From the NCBI GenBank assembly GCA_913054425.1, contig CAJXJG010000056.1, positions 1-9,498 on the forward strand: 9,498 nucleotides of DNA, given 5' to 3'. Each line of letters starts with the position of its first letter. The first letter of the stretch is position 1. Positions 6,058 through 9,498 of the stretch are shown one piece after another. Origin of the DNA: an uncultured Fidelibacterota bacterium. Lineage in GTDB: Bacteria; Fidelibacterota; Marinisomatia; Marinisomatales; UBA8229. A model generated the notes under the pieces. It was not told where the DNA came from. It worked only from the letters and a program-made list of their open reading frames with translations, and searched no databases. The translations under genes were made by a program, and so were the position numbers.

Positions 6058-7689
6058 TTAATTCTCAAAATTCCAGAAGATGCTGAAGCTGATTAGCTGA
6101 CCCAGGGGATAAAAATTCCTGTTGTTACGGATCCAGATGTAATCAGTGTTCAATTCGGGATATATTTCTCTCACTGTAGATTCGTACGCATTCAATACAT
6201 TTTGGACTTTCCATGTGAGTGTCACTTTAGAAACAACAGCTGAAATTTCAAAATGAGCCACCCAATAATCGGGCAGGGGATAAGATAGATTTTCCTCCTG
6301 AAGGGGAATTGCATTCACAAAATCATATCCATGGTTCTTTTCTCTGCTCAGGTTTCCATTCACCCTGAGTTTTATACGGACCATCATATTTCCATTAAAA
6401 AACGGCTGGGAACCCCTAAGGGATAGCTGAATTTTTCTCCTGAACCCATCAGTGAGAGAGGTACTTCCAAGTGCGAATGAATCTGTCCACAGCGATTCAT
6501 ACAGCCCCAACATTCCTGCAACTGTCCAGCTTGAATATATTTCCCATGACACGGACAGTTCGCTGGAAAGATAATTTGGATTTGGACCAAGCCCCGAATG
6601 AATTACAGAACCAAAATTATTTACCGATTGAAACCGTAATGAGCTGATTTTCTTCCCAATGTTAACGTAAACTCTGCTCCAAGTTTCAAACATTCGGGAA
6701 GTGTCCATTAGGGCAATATGAGTTGGTTTTGTATTGTAGGACAATCCGCTGTTTATTTCCCACGATTTCCCGTGAAGTAAAAGACTTGAGTTCAAATACA
6801 TGGCGTAGGATTTTTCCTTGCTTAGAAACGAACCGCCTAGGCTGGTTGTGAGTCTTTCACCATTAAATCCGCCATAAATTGTTGCCCACTTTAAATCCCT
6901 AAATTCCTCCTGCATGATGCTTTGTTTATCAGCAAAAAAACCAACAGTTTTATATTCATCCCAAATCCACCGGAAGTGGAGATGAGTGCGATTGAGATAT
7001 GTAAAAATGGATGAAAGTTCCACACGCCGTTCCTGATTAAACTGAGAACCGGAAAACTGGAAAGTCTTATTTGTGTCAGTTTTAGAATAGGAAATTCCGG
7101 CTACAGTTGTGATATTTTCATGATGTCCATTCATGATTGAATCCGGCAGACCGCTATTCGTAACAAAATGAGCCACGGACGCTTGAACTTTTTCAGCATT
7201 AAAACTGGTGATGTAATCTAATCGGTAGGACTGCTGATTTGGTGTTAGAATTCCTTCCGGTTGAACATACTGTCCAAATGTCCCCCCATAGGATCGTTTG
7301 AATCCATTCATTTTAAGGAGGCGTGTTCCGTCGCTGAAACCTGCCTGTACATCTAATTGGTTAAACAGATAATCTCCTTTTCGGTAGTCGAAGGAACTGG
7401 TAATTTGGGTAGAATCGGGAATAAATTCCATCTTTGGAATTTCTCCGGAGTTGACGGGTTGGAATGATTCTAAATAAGAAGGACCAAGCCGAAGAGGAAA
7501 ATTTGAAAAGGTGCCATCGAAATACAGTGGGCCTGACATCCAATCATGATTCCAGAATAATTGACCATTGACAGATAATAATCCATTTTGTCCACTCCAG
7601 TCAAAGTGGAGGATGTTAGGAGAACTGTCTCCCCGGAGTAATCCAATGATCAGGAATAGAGAGGCAGCCCGCCGAAATGGTTGACTCAT
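6058..7689 (-). CDS. Plugless TonB-receptor-like outer-membrane beta-barrel protein
   Basis: Encodes 543 residues with an N-terminal signal peptide (MSQPFRRAASLFLIIGLLRG, basic then hydrophobic). The rest is alternating polar and hydrophobic strands rich in aromatic residues, as in outer-membrane barrels. The C-terminus matches the end of TonB-dependent receptors: KVQNVLNAYEST (about 495-506), then YPLGQLISFSIFWNF, parallel to IENLFDKD and YPEPGRTFKLSLGY of the facing receptor. I see no plug domain: no DGVxL or GSGAxGG motif, and barrel-like strands begin within about 100 residues. It may be a porin-like or degenerate receptor. Its ATG overlaps the TGA of the ECF S-component gene (ATGA), so the two are translationally coupled and probably work together. 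The substrate is unknown. Confidence 0.75.
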   Translation of the reverse strand: MSQPFRRAASLFLIIGLLRGDSSPNILHFDWSGQNGLLSVNGQLFWNHDWMSGPLYFDGTFSNFPLRLGPSYLESFQPVNSGEIPKMEFIPDSTQITSSFDYRKGDYLFNQLDVQAGFSDGTRLLKMNGFKRSYGGTFGQYVQPEGILTPNQQSYRLDYITSFNAEKVQASVAHFVTNSGLPDSIMNGHHENITTVAGISYSKTDTNKTFQFSGSQFNQERRVELSSIFTYLNRTHLHFRWIWDEYKTVGFFADKQSIMQEEFRDLKWATIYGGFNGERLTTSLGGSFLSKEKSYAMYLNSSLLLHGKSWEINSGLSYNTKPTHIALMDTSRMFETWSRVYVNIGKKISSLRFQSVNNFGSVIHSGLGPNPNYLSSELSVSWEIYSSWTVAGMLGLYESLWTDSFALGSTSLTDGFRRKIQLSLRGSQPFFNGNMMVRIKLRVNGNLSREKNHGYDFVNAIPLQEENLSYPLPDYWVAHFEISAVVSKVTLTWKVQNVLNAYESTVREIYPELNTDYIWIRNNRNFYPLGQLISFSIFWNFEN

Positions 7690-8219
7690 GATAGATATTT
7701 TACGACTGCGGGGACGCCCACAGCAAAGATAATTCCGTTGGATATCTGATGTATAATTGTAAAACCAATGCCCGACAGATAAATGGCCCAGGTCTGTGGC
7801 CAGTCAAATCCAGAACCAATGGGGTAACTGAGTGTGGTTAGTGAATCAAAAATAAATGTAAGTAAAAATCCGGTAAGACCTAAAGTTCCGACCCGAAAAG
7901 ATGAGAGGTTTTTCTTAAAAAAAACAGGCCTTAGTAAACCGCCGACAAGGCCAACAAATAACATTGAGGTTATTTGCGCTGCCAGCAGTGGGGGAAATAT
8001 AAGGCCTGATCCCAAAGGATTCATTGCTGAAAAAATAAATTCACTCACGGCTCCTACCAAGATTCCCCATCGTATTCCCAGGGTTAGACCCGACAAAAAA
8101 ATAACAACGGTTATTAATTCAACATTAGGGACCAGCATGAGTGAATAACCCAATCCCACAGCTAAAGCAGCAAACATGGAGGCCCTGACAAGCTTAGTCA
8201 GATTTATTTTTTCAGTCAA
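7686..8219 (-). CDS. ECF transporter S component (substrate unknown)
   Basis: A 177-residue, very hydrophobic protein with about six membrane segments (roughly 13-33, 36-50, 52-66, 77-97, 110-132, 147-172). It looks like a substrate-binding S subunit of an energy-coupling-factor vitamin transporter in the inner membrane. TM1 carries ASMFAALA, compatible with the A-x-x-x-A motif that docks on EcfT. Polar residues inside the membrane (Glu60, Asn67, Asp125, His157, Asn161) are candidates for ligand contact. There is no cysteine, so the cysteine-dependent cobalamin S protein BtuM is excluded. The start is TTG at 8219, supported by AGGTG (8226-8230) six bases upstream; an upstream GTG runs into a stop at once. 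No EcfA or EcfT gene is in the window, so it presumably shares an ECF module encoded elsewhere. It is coupled by ATGA to the outer-membrane barrel gene. Confidence 0.82.
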   Translation of the reverse strand: MTEKINLTKLVRASMFAALAVGLGYSLMLVPNVELITVVIFLSGLTLGIRWGILVGAVSEFIFSAMNPLGSGLIFPPLLAAQITSMLFVGLVGGLLRPVFFKKNLSSFRVGTLGLTGFLLTFIFDSLTTLSYPIGSGFDWPQTWAIYLSGIGFTIIHQISNGIIFAVGVPAVVKYLS

Positions 8220-8247
8220 AACTTACACCTGAGAACTATTTTGTGAT

Positions 8248-8270
8248 AAAAGAAAAAGTTTGGCTTCCAA
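8248..8270 (-). terminator. Weak terminator-like hairpin after the HD gene
   Basis: On the minus strand TTGG-AAG-CCAA (8270-8260) is followed by ACTTTTTCTTTT. The stem is only 4 pairs, so at most it would attenuate transcription between the HD-domain gene and the ECF S-component gene. The 52-base gap is otherwise featureless apart from the AGGTG ribosome site. Confidence 0.25.
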
Positions 8271-8271
8271 T

Positions 8272-9234
8272 TTATTTTTCTGCTTTACCTTTATAAAGGG
8301 GTATGTGGAGATGGTTGACCCGGGTAGTCCATTCCCCCTCCTCTACATCTTCTTCGATGGATTTTTTCATCAAATTCATTTGCTTGTCCAGATTGTGAAT
8401 CAGGTTCAGAAGAAGTGCTTCCGGATTATTTGGTTTTAGGTTATCCCGCCATTCCAACTTCCCCCGATGCGCCAGGATCATATGTTCCAGCTTAAGCTGT
8501 AGAGATGCAGGGAATCCCCTGATTTCCCCAACTGCTTCCCGAACCATATCTCTGCTTAGAACAGTGTGCCCCAGAAAATTACCTTCATCGGTGCAATCCG
8601 TTTCCAGCCCCGCAGACAACTCCTTTAGTTTACCCACATCGTGAAGCAAAATACCCGCCATCAATACATCCTTATTCACATTGAAAATGGCACCGATTGA
8701 AGAACCTATTGTTGCCATGGAGAGAATGCTTTCCAACAAGCCTGACCTGTAACTGTAATGAGACAGAATAGAGGCTGGATGGATCAACAATTCCTTTTTG
8801 TTTTCCCGGTATATAAGACCCACCAGCCGCCGCAGGTATCTGTTCTCGATCCCTTTTGCTATCTCCATTAGCTCCTGCCACATTTCCTTGGGATCCCGTT
8901 TCGAAGCAGGCATCACCAGGGCAGGATCAAAACCATAGCGGGCATAAGACTGAATTGTTGCCTTATTGATCCGTTTTACTACCAGTTGGAGGCGATCATG
9001 AAAGGATTCCACCACACCGGCAGCAGCAACGGGATCACCGCTTGTGAACTTGGGTTGATATTCTTCCACCTTATCCCAGACCTTTGCGCTTATTTGACCG
9101 GTGCGGTCCCGCAAAACCAGGTCCAGATACAAATCCCCGCTGCGGGTATGGCGTAAATGTTTTTCGACGCAGAGATAAAATCCCTGTATGATTGCACCTT
9201 CTTTGAATTTTTGAATAGGTGTTATCTGTTTCAC
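8272..9234 (-). CDS. OB-fold plus HD-domain protein, YhaM-like, with altered metal site
   Basis: Encodes 320 residues. An N-terminal OB fold (about 13-95, with DLYLDLVLRDRTGQISAKVW) precedes an HD domain (about 150-290), the layout of YhaM/CBF1-type 3'-5' exoribonucleases, which trim RNA in the cytoplasm. Preserved are HDVGK (198-202), GNFLGH (His223), EH (250-251) and the NLD Asp283. Several expected metal ligands are changed. The family HHxxxxGLxxH appears as HYSYRSGLLES, with Tyr160 and Ser169. SHHG appears as AHRG, with Arg257. The ADxLD-type Asp appears as His280 in IHNLD. Family patterns are recalled, not aligned. It may be an RNA-binding protein with weak or different catalysis. The start is GTG at 9234; a TAG lies shortly upstream in frame, so no ATG start is possible. 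It precedes the S-component gene by 52 bases. Confidence 0.85.
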   Translation of the reverse strand: MKQITPIQKFKEGAIIQGFYLCVEKHLRHTRSGDLYLDLVLRDRTGQISAKVWDKVEEYQPKFTSGDPVAAAGVVESFHDRLQLVVKRINKATIQSYARYGFDPALVMPASKRDPKEMWQELMEIAKGIENRYLRRLVGLIYRENKKELLIHPASILSHYSYRSGLLESILSMATIGSSIGAIFNVNKDVLMAGILLHDVGKLKELSAGLETDCTDEGNFLGHTVLSRDMVREAVGEIRGFPASLQLKLEHMILAHRGKLEWRDNLKPNNPEALLLNLIHNLDKQMNLMKKSIEEDVEEGEWTTRVNHLHIPLYKGKAEK

Positions 9235-9237
9235 TGC

Positions 9238-9253
9238 AGGAGAATTTTCTCCT
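9238..9253. repeat. Perfect inverted repeat before the HD gene start
   Basis: AGGAGAA (9238-9244) and TTCTCCT (9247-9253) form a 7-pair inverted repeat with a 2-base centre, ending 4 bases before the GTG start of the HD-domain gene. On the minus-strand transcript it contains the only Shine-Dalgarno-like AGGAG, 14 bases from the GTG. It could be an operator or a hairpin that hides the ribosome site. Confidence 0.55.
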
Positions 9254-9272
9254 ATCTTCTAACCCATGTCAA
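9244..9272 (-). promoter_or_regulatory. Candidate promoter of the HD / ECF-S / barrel operon
   Basis: On the minus strand a perfect TTGACA (9272-9267) is followed after 17 bases by GAAAAT (9249-9244, four of six to TATAAT). Transcription would begin near 9237, only a few bases before the GTG at 9234, so the mRNA would be nearly leaderless and the AGGAG would not be transcribed. Confidence 0.4.
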
Positions 9273-9297
9273 CATCTCATTTGCAACAATAGATAAT
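9269..9297 (+). promoter_or_regulatory. Candidate divergent promoter for the right-edge gene
   Basis: TCAACA (9269-9274, four of six to TTGACA) and GATAAT (9292-9297, five of six to TATAAT) are 17 bases apart, pointing right. The start of transcription would be near 9304, giving a leader of about 35 bases. Its -35 overlaps that of the minus-strand promoter. Confidence 0.4.
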
Positions 9298-9338
9298 TTC
9301 TGCTGCATGAAAATTTACAGAATAAATCTAACAAGAAT

Positions 9339-9498
9339 ATGTCACAAAATATCACAATAACAAAAGTCAGTTATTCCAGACAACGGGATAGAAAGGTACT
9401 TCATTCCTGTCTGAATAATTGGTTTTCGGATCCAAAATCATTGAATTTGACCGACCCCCGAATGCGTTATCCATTCCGTTTTGAAAAATGGGTGAAGC
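9339..9498 (+). CDS. N-terminus of an unidentified protein, possibly an acetyltransferase (3' end outside window)
   Basis: An ATG at 9339 opens a frame that stays open to the right edge, 53 codons plus one base. The product starts MSQNITITKVSYSRQRDRKV and continues with CLNNWFSDPKSLNL and YPFRFEKW. A short strand-forming start followed by an arginine-rich helix and an aromatic W-F-x-D-P segment reminds me of GNAT-type acetyltransferase N-termini, but no acetyl-CoA motif is in view, so this is only a guess. Another ATG at 9307 is in a different frame and soon stops. The ribosome site is weak (ACAAGA). It is transcribed divergently from the HD-domain operon, with a 104-base gap. Confidence 0.65.
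   Translation, partial: MSQNITITKVSYSRQRDRKVLHSCLNNWFSDPKSLNLTDPRMRYPFRFEKWVK

Noticed and set aside
7834..8148. Plus-strand open frame of 104 codons opposite the ECF S component
   Set aside because: The complementary strand encodes clear membrane helices with a good ribosome site; this is its shadow.
9157..9360. Plus-strand open frame of 67 codons over the HD gene start
   Set aside because: It overlaps the OB-fold coding start and both candidate promoters; the frame starting at 9339 fits better.
1..9498. Defence system, prophage or transposon in the window
   Set aside because: The HNH gene is a chromosomal housekeeping type; no methylase, integrase, transposase, terminal repeats or CRISPR units were seen.

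Overview
The window is about 40% GC bacterial DNA with tightly packed genes, few Shine-Dalgarno sites and several non-ATG starts. Outer-membrane barrel proteins, a TonB-dependent receptor with an N-terminal carboxypeptidase-regulatory-like domain, and the gene repertoire point to a diderm of the FCB group. Candidatus Marinimicrobia (SAR406) or a relative is my best guess, but this is inference from style and content, not from a marker gene.

Left part (1-3595, minus strand): a compact run read right to left. It holds an exported SH3/NlpC-P60 cell-wall peptidase, an HNH endonuclease whose start overlaps the peptidase stop as ATGA, tryptophanyl-tRNA synthetase (trpS), and the condensin accessory genes scpA and scpB. 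scpB runs off the left edge. Gaps are 13 bases or less, so this is probably one transcript mixing wall, DNA and translation housekeeping functions.

Middle (3596-6046): an intergenic region of about 380 bases carries a cobalamin riboswitch (about 3711-3868). A folded expression platform follows it and ends in a GC hairpin plus T-tract directly against the start codon of a plus-strand BtuB-like TonB-dependent receptor. One strand of the hairpin just after the B12 box can instead pair with the 5' arm of the terminator. This gives a readable on/off model: cobalamin bound means terminator, cobalamin absent means antiterminator.

Right part (6058-9234, minus strand): read right to left, an OB-fold plus HD-domain protein of the YhaM type whose metal-ligand positions are largely replaced, then an ECF-transporter S component (TTG start), then a TonB-receptor-like outer-membrane barrel without a plug. 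The last two overlap as ATGA. This operon converges on the cobalamin receptor with 11 bases between stop codons. The S component plus coupled barrel is the most unusual arrangement here and could be a two-membrane uptake pair of unknown substrate.

Right edge (9235-9498): a short divergent promoter region with overlapping -35 elements, then the first 53 codons of a plus-strand gene of uncertain family. No tRNA, rRNA, CRISPR array, insertion sequence or phage gene was seen.
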